A stretch of DNA of 64,000 nt. It comes from Hyphomicrobiales bacterium. Lineage in GTDB: Bacteria; Pseudomonadota; Alphaproteobacteria; Rhizobiales; Beijerinckiaceae. The stretch lies in contig JAPLOU010000053.1 of the NCBI GenBank assembly GCA_026400535.1, positions 89,408 to 153,407 of the forward strand, given 5' to 3'. A program made the translations under genes and the position numbers. Positions 26,453 to 34,938 of this stretch are shown here, piece after piece; the stretch's first letter is position 1; every line of letters begins with the position of its first letter. The notes beneath the pieces are model-generated. The model searched no databases and was not told where the DNA came from. It worked only from the letters and a program-made list of their open reading frames with translations.

Positions 26453-27629
26453 CCGGTCCAAGCTTGCGCAGCCTCGCCACGAGGCCGGACGCCAGCGGTG
26501 AGGCCTTGATCGCCCGCTTGATGCTCTGGAGCTGTCGCGACGCCGACGCTGCAAGATGGCCCTTCGGCGTAATCGCGACAAAGCTGTCAACCAGCTCCTC
26601 GGTCTGATTGCAGATCGTTGCCTTGTATCGGGCCTCGCCCACGCCGAGGTCGAGCAGCTTCAAACCCTTGCGGCATTGTACGCGGATCAGTTCGATCAGC
26701 AGAATCTCGCCGGGGCTGAGCTTCATAATGGCAGGATCGGGCTCGAAGGATGTGGCCATGCCCGAAAAGCGACCCTGATGCACGGCTCCGATATAGGTCG
26801 CCACCAACCTATCATTGAGCTCCAGTGCCGCCAGTTCGACAGCGCCGTTGGCTGCGGCCTGCGTCAGGAAGCGCCTGACCGATGGATCGGAAAAAGGGTC
26901 AGCGATGTTCATCTGCGCAAGACGCACGGCCTTTTGCCGAAAGAACGCGTCGAGGATCTGTGCCTGCTCAGCTGCTGTCCCGGCCACTACCAGCCGCGAA
27001 CGCCCAAGCTCCGCAAAGCGCGCCCGCTTGTTCCTGTGCTTCTTGCGGGCGTGCGAACTCATCGAGTTGGCGAGTGTGGCCTCGCAATCGGACAGCAGCG
27101 GCAGCCTGTACGCCTGGCTTGGGCTGGCCTGGGCGTTGATCCGCGCCAGCGGGTTCGTGATCCCGTTCCAGCCGACCGGCTGGCAGTGCAGAATGAACGC
27201 GTCCACACCGCCCATTGCCATTGCGGCGTCGCGCAGCATCTGCCGCGCAGCTGGCTCGTCAAGGCGCGCCGCAAAAACAGGATCGTAGACGCCCATGTGG
27301 AAGTTTGCGTGCTTGCCGCCGACAAACGAGGCGGTTGTCAGCCCATTCCTGCGCCGGATGGCAAGCGGCAGCATGGCAAGGGCACGTCCGCCGGTGGATC
27401 GCACGCGGACAATCTTCAGCGCCACTCCGTCTGCGGCCAGCGCATGCTGCGCATAGGCCTTGACCCAGTCGAACCGCTGATACGGTGTCGAAAGGCCATT
27501 TGCTTCGAGCGCCAGCCAAGTGTCCCTGACCTCATCGAGCGTGACAAGCTCCGCCCGCCAGTTCAAGCTGGCTTCGCCCGCCAGGGCGGGGACCTCGGCG
27601 ATCTGATTCCGCTCCACGATGGCGCTCAT
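26421..27629 (-). CDS. GNAT-family N-acyltransferase (CelD/BcsL or HfsK-like)
   Basis: This protein has about 402 residues. It has the double-GNAT layout of the CelD/BcsL family: an N-terminal half with TPYQRFDWVKAYAQHALA and LPLAIRRRNGLTTASFVGG, a basic segment (SSHARKKHRNKRARFAEL), and a C-terminal acetyltransferase-like domain with LVATYIGAVHQGRFSGMATS and LSPGEILLIELIRV, then LLDLGVGEARYKATICNQ. Such proteins acylate sugars in surface polysaccharides; HfsK of the Caulobacter holdfast pathway is one. The start could also be GTG/ATG at 27662; I prefer 27629 (MSAIVERNQ, GGAC upstream). It is divergent from the deacetylase gene and convergent with the co-polymerase gene. Confidence 0.78.
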   Translation of the reverse strand: MSAIVERNQIAEVPALAGEASLNWRAELVTLDEVRDTWLALEANGLSTPYQRFDWVKAYAQHALAADGVALKIVRVRSTGGRALAMLPLAIRRRNGLTTASFVGGKHANFHMGVYDPVFAARLDEPAARQMLRDAAMAMGGVDAFILHCQPVGWNGITNPLARINAQASPSQAYRLPLLSDCEATLANSMSSHARKKHRNKRARFAELGRSRLVVAGTAAEQAQILDAFFRQKAVRLAQMNIADPFSDPSVRRFLTQAAANGAVELAALELNDRLVATYIGAVHQGRFSGMATSFEPDPAIMKLSPGEILLIELIRVQCRKGLKLLDLGVGEARYKATICNQTEELVDSFVAITPKGHLAASASRQLQSIKRAIKASPLASGLVARLRKLGPVRPRPSGEAD

Positions 27630-27744
27630 GCTGTCGTCCGGACCCCGATGGTTTGATGCCATCTTTGACGAAACAGCCGAAGATGCTCAAAGGTCAAATG
27701 ATTCCCTCGGTCACGCTGAACGCTTTGACAACACGAGTTTGCCG

Positions 27745-28797
27745 ATGAACCTGCGCCACACGGCCTTCGCCGCAGCCTTCCGGGCGATCACGCTGACCGG
27801 CGCGGATCGTTGGGCGAGGGGGCTCGGACAGGGTGTTGGCGCGATCCTGATGTTGCATCATGTCCGGCCCTGGGCAGGGTTGCGCTTCGCGCCGAACCGC
27901 CTGCTGGAGGTCACGCCGGACTGGCTCGCGGACGCGCTGCAGCTTATCCGCGACGAGGGCTACGATCTGGTCGGCATGGACGAGATGGCGGCGCGGATCA
28001 CAGGCCCGAAGCGGGACCGTTTCGCTGTGGCGTTGACCTTCGATGACGGCTACCGCGACAATGTCGAGTACGCCTTGCCCGTCCTGCAGCGTTTCGCCGC
28101 ACCCTGGACCCTTTATGTCACGACCGGTTATGCCGACCATTCCGCCTCGCTGTGGTGGATCGAATTCGAGCACGCGATCCGGCTGCTCGATCAGGTCACC
28201 CTGATCATCGGCGGCCGCATCCACGACCATGACACGCGCAGCCCCGAGGGCAAGCAGGGGGCCTTTGATGACATCTATTGGGCCTTGCGGGCGCGGCCGG
28301 AGGCGGAATTGCGCGCCGCCGTCACCAGGCTGGCCGCGCAGGCCGGCCTTGAGGGTCCCGCGCTGACACGGGAGCTATGCTTGGGATGGGACGAACTCCG
28401 CGCCCTGAAACAAGAGCCGTCGCTGACTTTCGGTGCCCATACGATGACCCATCCGATGCTGGCGAAGCAGCCGGTTCATGTCGCGCAGCCGGAAATCGTC
28501 GAGGCGAAGTACCGTATCGAGTTCGAGCTTGGCGTCCGGGTCGACCACCTCGCTTACCCGGTTGGCGATGCGGGCTCGGCCGGCCCGCGCGAATTCGAAC
28601 TGGCGCGTGCCGCCAGCTTCTCCACAGCCGTGACCACGCGGCCCGGCCATGTCTTTGCCGCCCATGCCGACCATCTGCAGGCCCTGCCACGCGTTTCGCT
28701 CAACGGCTTTCACCAGAACCGGGCCGCGCTGAGGGCCTTGCTCTGCGGTCTGCCGTTCCTGGCCCTCAACCGTGGCTGCAAGCTTGATGTCGGTTGA
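27745..28797 (+). CDS. Polysaccharide deacetylase (NodB homology domain)
   Basis: This 350-residue protein has the carbohydrate esterase 4 motifs: AVALTFDDGYRDNVEYALP (motif 1 with the catalytic Asp and metal Asp) and LTFGAHTMTHPMLAK (motif 2 with both metal-binding His). A later HLAYPVGDAG replaces the usual motif 3 region. It should remove N-acetyl groups from a polysaccharide. There is no clear signal peptide, so it may act in the cytoplasm or on lipid-linked intermediates, like HfsH. I chose the ATG at 27745 (MNLRHTAFAAAF); the frame continues upstream across the divergent promoter of the acyltransferase gene, which is unlikely to be coding. Confidence 0.87.
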   Translation: MNLRHTAFAAAFRAITLTGADRWARGLGQGVGAILMLHHVRPWAGLRFAPNRLLEVTPDWLADALQLIRDEGYDLVGMDEMAARITGPKRDRFAVALTFDDGYRDNVEYALPVLQRFAAPWTLYVTTGYADHSASLWWIEFEHAIRLLDQVTLIIGGRIHDHDTRSPEGKQGAFDDIYWALRARPEAELRAAVTRLAAQAGLEGPALTRELCLGWDELRALKQEPSLTFGAHTMTHPMLAKQPVHVAQPEIVEAKYRIEFELGVRVDHLAYPVGDAGSAGPREFELARAASFSTAVTTRPGHVFAAHADHLQALPRVSLNGFHQNRAALRALLCGLPFLALNRGCKLDVG

Positions 28798-29034
28798 CTA
28801 TTTCGGCACCACCTGCGGCGGCTCCTCGCCCGGATCGGGGCGCTCCATCCACTTGATCAGCGGCATCAGCGGAACGACCCAGAACAGCCCGAGGAAGCAG
28901 TACCAGAGCGTCTTCCAGAAGGTGTTCATCTCTGTGACGCGCCCCTGCGCCAGCGTCATGGCCAGCATCGCATAGAAGCCGACAAACACGATCATCACGA
29001 CCGCACCGATCAGCTTGCGGTGTCTCTTGCGCAT
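28798..29034 (-). CDS. DUF2842 small membrane protein
   Basis: This 78-residue protein has two helices, KLIGAVVMIVFVGFYAMLA and WKTLWYCFLGLFWVVPLMPL, with IKWMERPDPGE at the C-terminus. This is the pattern of DUF2842, a short alphaproteobacterial inner-membrane protein of unknown role. The ATG at 29034 has GAGG upstream; the frame is open to 29184, but that would overlap the divergent ctaA start. It converges tail to tail with the deacetylase gene with no gap. Confidence 0.75.
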   Translation of the reverse strand: MRKRHRKLIGAVVMIVFVGFYAMLAMTLAQGRVTEMNTFWKTLWYCFLGLFWVVPLMPLIKWMERPDPGEEPPQVVPK

Positions 29035-29182
29035 GGAAAGCCTCGTTGACATTGCCCGTGATGCCTTTAGGCCCTTGCGGCTGGGACAACAAATGTCCGC
29101 GTTGACGCAGCAGCCCTGCAAACGACGGCCTGCGCCCAAACGCGCCTTGAGCTTGCCAATGGCCGGCGCTAAACCGCGCTCC

Positions 29183-30256
29183 ATGACAACGGCAGCTTTT
29201 CATACGGCCCCGCAAGCGGGGTCCCGCTCTCATGCGATGGATCAGGTCCGGCTCTGGCTCGCCATCATGGCCACACTGGTTTTCATCATGGTGCTTGTCG
29301 GCGGCGCGACGCGGCTGACCGATTCCGGGCTCTCGATCACCGAGTGGCGACCGTTCATGGGAGCCATTCCGCCTTTCAGCGACGCCGCCTGGATCATCGA
29401 GTTCGAGAAGTATCGGCAGATCCCGCAGTATCAGTTGATGAACAAGGGCATGCACCTTGCCGAATTCAAGTTCATTTACTGGTGGGAATGGGGCCACCGC
29501 CAGTTCGGCCGCTTCATTGGCTTCGCCTGGTTCGTGCCGTTGTTGTGGTTCGCGGCAAAGGGCGTGGTGCGCGGCAAGCTGTTCTGGCAGCTCGCCTTCA
29601 TCGGCGCGCTTGGCGGCCTTCAGGGCGCAGTCGGCTGGATCATGGTGCATTCCGGCCTGCAGGAGGGCATGGTCTCGGTCGCGCCGATCAAGCTCACGCT
29701 GCACCTGACGCTGGCCTGCATCATCTTCACCAGCATCATCTGGATGTGGTCGATGCTGGGCGGGCGCGGAGCGGCGGTGCAGGCGCGCGTCGGCCTCGGC
29801 GCAAGGCTGATGCTGGGTGGCCTGTTCGCGCAGATCGCGCTCGGCGGGCTGGTCGCGGGCGTGGATGCCGGACTGTCCTTCAACACCTGGCCTCTGATGG
29901 ATGGCGGCCTCGCGCCATCGTTCTCGACCTTGTTCGTGCAAACCCCGTGGCTGCAGAACTTCGCTGCCAATGTGGCGCTGGTGCAGTTCAATCACCGCAC
30001 GGGCGCCTATCTCCTGCTGGGGCTGGCGCTCTGGCATCTGCTGTCGACGCGGCGCAGCGTACCGGGCACCAATGCCGCGTTCCGCGCCCATCTTCTGGCC
30101 GGTTTGATCCTGTGCCAGGCCGCGCTGGGCGTGGTCACCCTGCTGCTCCAGGTGCCGCTCTGGGCCGGGCTGGCGCATCAGGGCTTTGCGGTCATCCTGC
30201 TCGGGGTGGCCGCCCGCCATGCGGAGCAGGCGAGGGGTCAGGCTGCCAGCGCCTGA
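29183..30256 (+). CDS. ctaA: Heme A synthase (COX15/CtaA family)
   Basis: This 357-residue membrane enzyme oxidises the C8 methyl of heme O to make heme A for aa3-type cytochrome oxidase. It has eight predicted helices in two four-helix halves. Typical alpha-type motifs are VLVGGATRLTDSGLSITEW at about 38-56, FKFIYWWEWGHRQFGRFIG with conserved His, HSGLQEG, and VALVQFNHRTGAYLLLGLAL and LAHQGFAVILL with the second-half histidines. The ATG at 29183 is chosen because the fold starts just after; the frame is open earlier without family resemblance. It stands alone here, away from cox structural genes. Confidence 0.93.
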   Translation: MTTAAFHTAPQAGSRSHAMDQVRLWLAIMATLVFIMVLVGGATRLTDSGLSITEWRPFMGAIPPFSDAAWIIEFEKYRQIPQYQLMNKGMHLAEFKFIYWWEWGHRQFGRFIGFAWFVPLLWFAAKGVVRGKLFWQLAFIGALGGLQGAVGWIMVHSGLQEGMVSVAPIKLTLHLTLACIIFTSIIWMWSMLGGRGAAVQARVGLGARLMLGGLFAQIALGGLVAGVDAGLSFNTWPLMDGGLAPSFSTLFVQTPWLQNFAANVALVQFNHRTGAYLLLGLALWHLLSTRRSVPGTNAAFRAHLLAGLILCQAALGVVTLLLQVPLWAGLAHQGFAVILLGVAARHAEQARGQAASA

Positions 30257-31521
30257 TCCCAGTCGGCGGTCAGGTCGGCAATGTCTTCAAGGCCGACCGA
30301 AATCCGGATGGTCCCACCTGAAATCCCGAAGGCCTGCCGTTCAGCTGTCGTCAGCGTCCTGTGCGTGGTCGAGGCCGGGTGCGACACCAGCGATCTTGTC
30401 TCGCCGATGTTCACGAGATGCGAAAACAGCTTGAGCTGCTTGAGCACGCTGCGCGCGGCCGCCTCGCCGCCCTTCAGCGTGATCATGAACACCGAGCCGA
30501 TTCCATTTGGACAGACCGAGCGCGCAAGGGTGTGGTTGGGGTGGCCCTGAAGCGATGGCAGGGATACGGCCTCTATGGCCGGATGGTCCACCAGATGGGC
30601 CGCCAGGGCTTCGGCATTCTCGCAGTGTGTTGTCATGCGTAGCGGCAGTGTCTCGCAACCCATCAGGATGAGAAAAGCCGTCGTCGGTGCCATGCCTGGG
30701 CCGAATTCGCGCAGGCCGATCAGCCGGCAGGCGGTCATGAAGGCGGTCTTGGGATAGGCTTCAGGAATGACCAGATCATCGTACTCCGCCCAAGGTCCGC
30801 TGATCAGGTCGAAGCGGGCGTCACCGGCAAAGCTGAACCTGCCGGCATCCACGATCAGCCCGCCGATGGCCTGCCCCGACCCTGCCAGGAATTTCGAGGC
30901 CGAATGCCAGACAATGTCGGCGCCATGCTCGATTGGGCGTAAAAGCGCCGGCGTTGCCAGCGTGTTGTCGACCACAAGCGGGATGTTGTGGCGCTTTGCG
31001 ATGGCGGCGATTCCCGGCAGGTCGACCACCTCGCCGGTTGGATTGATCACGCTCTCGATAAAGATGCCGCGGGTCTTGGGGTCAATGGCTGCTTCGATGG
31101 CCGCTGGTGTTGGGTCGGCCCAATCGACGCTGACGCCGAAGCGTTGGTCGAGGCGGCGAGACAGGGACAAAGAGCCGCCGAAGATGCGGTTGGCGCTGAC
31201 ATAGCGGTCACCTGCGGCGCACAGGGTCGCGATGATCAGCAACAGGGCGGACTGGCCCGAAGCCACCGCAATTGCACCCGTGCCGCCCTCCAGCGCCGCG
31301 ATCCGCCGCTCGAGCGCCGCCGTGGTCGGGTTCGCGCCACGCGAATAGGAGAACCCGGCGCGCTTGAGGTTGAAGATATCTGCTCCGTGATCGAGATCCT
31401 CGAACACGAAGCCGTTGGTCTGGTAGATCGGTGTGATGCGCGCGCCCGTCGCCAGGCAGGGGCTTGCGCCCGCATGCACGGCGAGCGTGTTGAGGCCCCA
31501 ACAGGAAGGGTCGACAGTCAT
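30238..31521 (-). CDS. O-acetylhomoserine sulfhydrylase-type PLP enzyme (Cys/Met metabolism), paralogue 1
   Basis: This 427-residue enzyme belongs to the Cys/Met metabolism PLP family. It has NTLAVHAGASPCLATGARI, PIYQTNGFVFEDLDHGAD, the substrate-binding YSRGANPTTAALE, ALEGGTGAIAVASGQSAL, and the PLP lysine in WHSASKFLAGSGQAIGG at about residue 210. MetY-type enzymes make homocysteine from O-acetylhomoserine and sulfide. A second gene of the same kind lies upstream (31651-32931). The two clearly differ in the active-site environment (SASKF versus SATKF, NGFVF versus SSFVF), so their substrates may differ. The 3' end overlaps ctaA by 19 bp. Confidence 0.85.
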   Translation of the reverse strand: MTVDPSCWGLNTLAVHAGASPCLATGARITPIYQTNGFVFEDLDHGADIFNLKRAGFSYSRGANPTTAALERRIAALEGGTGAIAVASGQSALLLIIATLCAAGDRYVSANRIFGGSLSLSRRLDQRFGVSVDWADPTPAAIEAAIDPKTRGIFIESVINPTGEVVDLPGIAAIAKRHNIPLVVDNTLATPALLRPIEHGADIVWHSASKFLAGSGQAIGGLIVDAGRFSFAGDARFDLISGPWAEYDDLVIPEAYPKTAFMTACRLIGLREFGPGMAPTTAFLILMGCETLPLRMTTHCENAEALAAHLVDHPAIEAVSLPSLQGHPNHTLARSVCPNGIGSVFMITLKGGEAAARSVLKQLKLFSHLVNIGETRSLVSHPASTTHRTLTTAERQAFGISGGTIRISVGLEDIADLTADWDQALAA

Positions 31522-31548
31522 GGAATTCTACCCGTCACCTTCAGGATC

Positions 31549-31571
31549 ATGACCGGCCCTTCGCCGGTCAT
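31549..31571. repeat. Hairpin between the two sulfhydrylase genes
   Basis: ATGACCGGC and GCCGGTCAT pair perfectly over 9 bp around a 5-base loop. No T-run follows on the minus strand, so it is not a classic terminator. A similar but weaker ATGACC...GGTCAT element occurs at 41214-41236, which suggests a dispersed palindromic repeat. Confidence 0.5.
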
Positions 31572-31650
31572 CTCGGCTCAGACATCACGCTTTTCGGCAT
31601 GCAGATGGCCGCCACAGGGGGGCATGACACTGTGTGCGGATATCAAGAGT

Positions 31651-32931
31651 TCACGCTGCCAGGGCCTGATCGAGATCGCCGATGATGTCCGCGGCGTCCT
31701 CGATTCCGATCGACAGGCGCACGACCTCAGGCCCCGCGCCTGCAGCGGTCTTCTGCGCGTCGGTGAGTTGCTTGTGTGTCGTCGAGGCCGGGTGGATCAC
31801 GAGCGAGCGCGTGTCGCCAATGTTCGCCAGATGGCTGAACAGTTTGAGGTTCGATACCAGTTTCACGCCCGCCGCATAGCCACCCTTCAGCCCGATGGTG
31901 AACACCGCGCCTGCGCCCTTCGGCGAATAGCGCTTGGCGAGGTTGTGGTAGCGGTCGCCGGGCAGGCCCGGATAGTTGACCCAGTCGATAGCGCTGTGCG
32001 TGCTGAGGTGCGTCGCGACCTGCAGGGCATTGTCGCAATGGCGCTGCATGCGCAGCGGCAGCGTCTCGATGCCGGTGAGCAGCAGGAAGGCGTTGAAAGG
32101 CGACAGGGCAGGGCCTAGATCGCGCAGGGACAGCACGCGTGCGGCGATGGCGAAGGCGAAGTTCCCGAAGGTCTCGCCCAGCACCATACCGTTGTACTCC
32201 GGCCTCGGAGCGGAGAGCATCGGATAGCGCTTGTCGCCCACCCAGTTGAACGATCCGCCATCGACCAGAAGCCCGCCGATGGAATTCCCGTGACCGCCGA
32301 GGAACTTGGTGGCCGAGTGGATGACGATATCGGCGCCAAACGCGAATGGCTTGATCAGGTACGGCGACGCCATCGTATTGTCGACGATCAGCGGTATGTT
32401 GGCCTTCTTGGCAATTTTCGCGATGGCCTCGATATCGACGATGACGCCGCCCGGATTGGCGATGGATTCGATGAAGATCGCCTTGGTCCGCTCGGTCAGC
32501 GCCGCTTCGAAGGAGGCAGGCTCATCGGAATCCGCCCACACCACATTCCAGCCGAAGTTCTTGTAGGCATTGTTGAATTGATTGATGGAGCCGCCATAGA
32601 GTTTCTTCGCCGCGATGAACTCGTCGCCGGGCTGCAGCAGGCAATGGAAGGTCAGGAACTCGGCCGCATGGCCGGACGCGACCGCAAGGGCCGCCGTGCC
32701 ACCCTCAAGGGCTGCGACGCGTTCTTCCAGCACCGCATTGGTCGGGTTGCCGATCCTGGTGTAGATGTTGCCAAACGCCTGCAGTCCGAACAGTGACGCG
32801 GCGTGGTCGACATCATCGAACACGAAGGACGAGGTCTGGTAGATCGGCGTGGCCCGCGCGCCGGTGGCGGCATCCGGCGAAGCGCCGGCGTGGATGGCGA
32901 GGGTCGAGAAACCGGGATGCTTCGCAGACAT
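31651..32931 (-). CDS. metY: O-acetylhomoserine sulfhydrylase
   Basis: This 426-residue PLP enzyme should convert O-acetylhomoserine plus sulfide to homocysteine in methionine synthesis. Landmarks are STLAIHAGASPDAATGARA, TPIYQTSSFVFDDVDHAA, YTRIGNPTNAVLEERVAAL, DNTMASPYLIKPFAFGADI and the PLP lysine at about 209 in HSATKFLGGHGNSIGG. The C-terminal FSHLANIGDTRSLVIHPAST is the MetY/MetZ family end. AGGAG lies upstream of the ATG at 32931. A TTGACA hexamer lies about 65 bp upstream. I looked for a SAM-II riboswitch, which precedes met genes in many alphaproteobacteria, and did not recognise one. The CoA-binding protein gene upstream is a frequent neighbour of metY. Confidence 0.92.
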   Translation of the reverse strand: MSAKHPGFSTLAIHAGASPDAATGARATPIYQTSSFVFDDVDHAASLFGLQAFGNIYTRIGNPTNAVLEERVAALEGGTAALAVASGHAAEFLTFHCLLQPGDEFIAAKKLYGGSINQFNNAYKNFGWNVVWADSDEPASFEAALTERTKAIFIESIANPGGVIVDIEAIAKIAKKANIPLIVDNTMASPYLIKPFAFGADIVIHSATKFLGGHGNSIGGLLVDGGSFNWVGDKRYPMLSAPRPEYNGMVLGETFGNFAFAIAARVLSLRDLGPALSPFNAFLLLTGIETLPLRMQRHCDNALQVATHLSTHSAIDWVNYPGLPGDRYHNLAKRYSPKGAGAVFTIGLKGGYAAGVKLVSNLKLFSHLANIGDTRSLVIHPASTTHKQLTDAQKTAAGAGPEVVRLSIGIEDAADIIGDLDQALAA

Positions 32932-33049
32932 GGAAAGGCTCCTGAACAAGCTTTGGCGAACAATTCGTTCTTTTTGCCGAACGAGCGTTGCGTGTCAATG
33001 GGAGTCGGTCCGCGGAGCAGGGCCCATCAAGCGCAACGCGCTGGAGCCC

Positions 33050-33586
33050 CTAGCGGGAAATGGTGAACTTTTGGAAGCCCTTGCCAGCCAGCGTCGGCTT
33101 CTTCGAGGACAGGATCCGCGAATTGATCCCCTGCCAGCCGATTTCGCCCGACATGCGCCCATACTCGATCTTGGGGCAGCGGTTCATCACGACCTTGACG
33201 CCGCGTGCCTCGGCGCGGGCAGCTGCCGCGTCATGGCGCACGGACAACTGCATCCAGATCACCTTCGGCAGCTCATCCAGCGCGAGCGCCTCATCGGTGA
33301 TTGGTCCGGCCGCCTCGGAGTTGCGGAAGATTTCCACCATGTCAAGCGGCCCAGCGATGTCCCTGAGCGAGCCATAGACCGTTTGCCCCAGCAGCGTGTG
33401 ACCGGCGAGTCCCGGATTGACCGGGATGATCTCGTAGCCGCGTTCGAGCAGATACTTGGTCACAATGAAGCTTGGACGGGACTCGTTGCTCGAAGCCCCG
33501 ACAAGCGCGATCCGCTTTATGGTCTTGAGAATCTCGCGGATATAGCTGTCGTCGTAGGCATCATGATTCATGGCGGCGTCCGGCAT
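33050..33586 (-). CDS. CoA-binding protein (YccU-like)
   Basis: This protein has 178 residues. The Rossmann-type CoA-binding fold shows IKRIALVGASSNESRPSF near the N-terminus, then YEIIPVNPGLAGHTLLGQ, VYGSLRDIAGPLDMVEIF, KVIWMQLSVRHDAAAA and GVKVVMNRCPKIEYGR. These match the stand-alone CoA_binding_2 family (E. coli YccU). Its biochemical role is not established. The gene lies about 120 bp upstream of metY on the same strand, a pairing I know from other Hyphomicrobiales. Start could be 33586 or the ATG at 33571 (MNHDAYDDSY). Confidence 0.88.
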   Translation of the reverse strand: MPDAAMNHDAYDDSYIREILKTIKRIALVGASSNESRPSFIVTKYLLERGYEIIPVNPGLAGHTLLGQTVYGSLRDIAGPLDMVEIFRNSEAAGPITDEALALDELPKVIWMQLSVRHDAAAARAEARGVKVVMNRCPKIEYGRMSGEIGWQGINSRILSSKKPTLAGKGFQKFTISR

Positions 33587-33595
33587 TGCTTCGTG

Positions 33596-34234
33596 CTACA
33601 TATGTGCTGCCGGCGTCAACGGCACAACCACCGCGCCAATGGCGTCCAGTTCGCGCCGGTCATGGCTGACATATACAATCGGCACGCCGCTTTCCTGACA
33701 CAGCCGGCGCAGGAAGGGCAGCATCTCGTCCTTTCGTCCTTCGTCCAGTGAGGCGAGGGGCTCGTCGAGCAGCAGAAGTTGCGGGCCGGCGATCAGCGCT
33801 CGCCCGATCGCGACGCGTTGTTTCTCCCCCCCGGACAGGGTCAGCGGCCAGCGCTTCAGCAGATGACCGATGCCGAGCAGATCGATCACCGCGTCACGCT
33901 GGGTATCGTCGAGCGGGGTCGGCGAAAAACGACGGCCATAGTTCAGATTGCCCGCTACCGAAAAATGCGGGAACAGACGTCCCTCCTGGAAGACATAGCC
34001 GATGCGCCGGCGGTGGGCCGGCACAAAGACCTTCGTCGCAACATCGGTCAGGGTGCGTTTGCCAAGATACACATGGCCGGCGTCGGGCCTGAGCAGGCCG
34101 GCGATCACCTGAAGGGTTGTGGTTTTGCCGGCACCTGATGGTCCGTGAAGGCCAGCGACCGTCGCTTCGAGCGCAAACCTGACCGCGATCGGGTGTGCGC
34201 CGCGCCGGATCGTAATGTCGACGTCCAGTTTCAT
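33596..34234 (-). CDS. modC: Molybdate ABC transporter ATP-binding protein, short form
   Basis: This 212-residue ATPase powers molybdate import. Walker A is GLHGPSGAGKTTTLQVIAG at about 28-46, the Q-loop is YVFQEGRLFPHFSV, the signature is LTLSGGEKQRVAIGRAL and Walker B is LLLLDEPLASLDEG, followed by the H-loop VSHDRREL. It ends right after, so the C-terminal TOBE/mop regulatory domain of typical ModC (about 350 residues) is absent. It overlaps the modB stop by 4 bp and is the last gene of a modABC operon. A tungstate or related specificity cannot be excluded. Confidence 0.9.
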   Translation of the reverse strand: MKLDVDITIRRGAHPIAVRFALEATVAGLHGPSGAGKTTTLQVIAGLLRPDAGHVYLGKRTLTDVATKVFVPAHRRRIGYVFQEGRLFPHFSVAGNLNYGRRFSPTPLDDTQRDAVIDLLGIGHLLKRWPLTLSGGEKQRVAIGRALIAGPQLLLLDEPLASLDEGRKDEMLPFLRRLCQESGVPIVYVSHDRRELDAIGAVVVPLTPAAHM

Positions 34235-34938
34235 GGCAGTGCGTGACCACGCTTCGTGTAGTCGCGCAGCAATTGCGACGCCGCAATCGCGGCAAAGGCG
34301 ATCACCACGGCGATCAGCGTCAGCCGCAGCGCCACGGCCTCGCCACCGGGGATCTGGGTCTGCGCATAGATCGCGAGCGGCAGTGTTTCGGTTTCCCCCG
34401 GAATACTGGCCACAAAGGTGATGGTCGCGCCAAACTCGCCCAGAGCCTTGGCGAAGCCGATGATCGTACCACCCAGGATGCCAGGCCAGGCCAGAGGCAG
34501 CGTGACGGTGATGAAACGCCAGAATGGACTTGCCCCCAGCGTCGCGCTCGCCTCCTCAAGCCGCAGATCGATGGCGTCGAAGGACAGTCGGATCGCGCGG
34601 ACGAGCAGCGGGAAGGCCATCACGGCTGCGGCCAACGCCGCCCCGCTCCAGCGGAAGGCGAAGACAAGCCCGCAGCAGCTTTCGAGCGTCTGGCCAACCG
34701 CGCCTTTGCGGCCGAAGATCACCAGCAGAGCGTAGCCGGTGACGACCGGCGGGAGCACCAAGGGCAGATGAATCAGAGCGTCAACCAGCCAGAGCCCGGG
34801 AAAGCGCTTGCGCGACAGCAGGTAGGCCACGGCAATGCCAAACGGCAGGCTGGCGAGCGTCGCGACCAGCGCGACTTCAAGGCTCAACTGGATGATCGTC
34901 CATTCCGCTGCGGTCAGCGGTGCCAGCAGTCCGGACAT
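34231..34938 (-). CDS. modB: Molybdate ABC transporter permease
   Basis: This 235-residue inner-membrane permease has about five helices, from LSLEVALVATLASLPFGIAVA to LRLTLIAVVIAFAAIAASQL. The binding-protein-dependent transport EAA-like loop is RLEEASATLGASPFWRFITV, and GIIGFAKALGEFGATITFVA-type residues are present (GFAKALGEFGATITFVASI), which is the ModB hallmark. Its ATG directly follows the modA stop (adjacent bases) and its end overlaps modC, so the three are translated as one unit. Confidence 0.93.
   Translation of the reverse strand: MSGLLAPLTAAEWTIIQLSLEVALVATLASLPFGIAVAYLLSRKRFPGLWLVDALIHLPLVLPPVVTGYALLVIFGRKGAVGQTLESCCGLVFAFRWSGAALAAAVMAFPLLVRAIRLSFDAIDLRLEEASATLGASPFWRFITVTLPLAWPGILGGTIIGFAKALGEFGATITFVASIPGETETLPLAIYAQTQIPGGEAVALRLTLIAVVIAFAAIAASQLLRDYTKRGHALP

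Noticed and set aside
31522..33049. Possible SAM-II or other riboswitch upstream of the met genes
   Set aside because: I looked for the conserved SAM-II core in both leader regions and could not find it; only a TTGACA box and a simple hairpin are visible.
32803..33751. Plus-strand frames opposite metY and the CoA-binding gene
   Set aside because: No motif, no start signals; both minus-strand genes are well supported.
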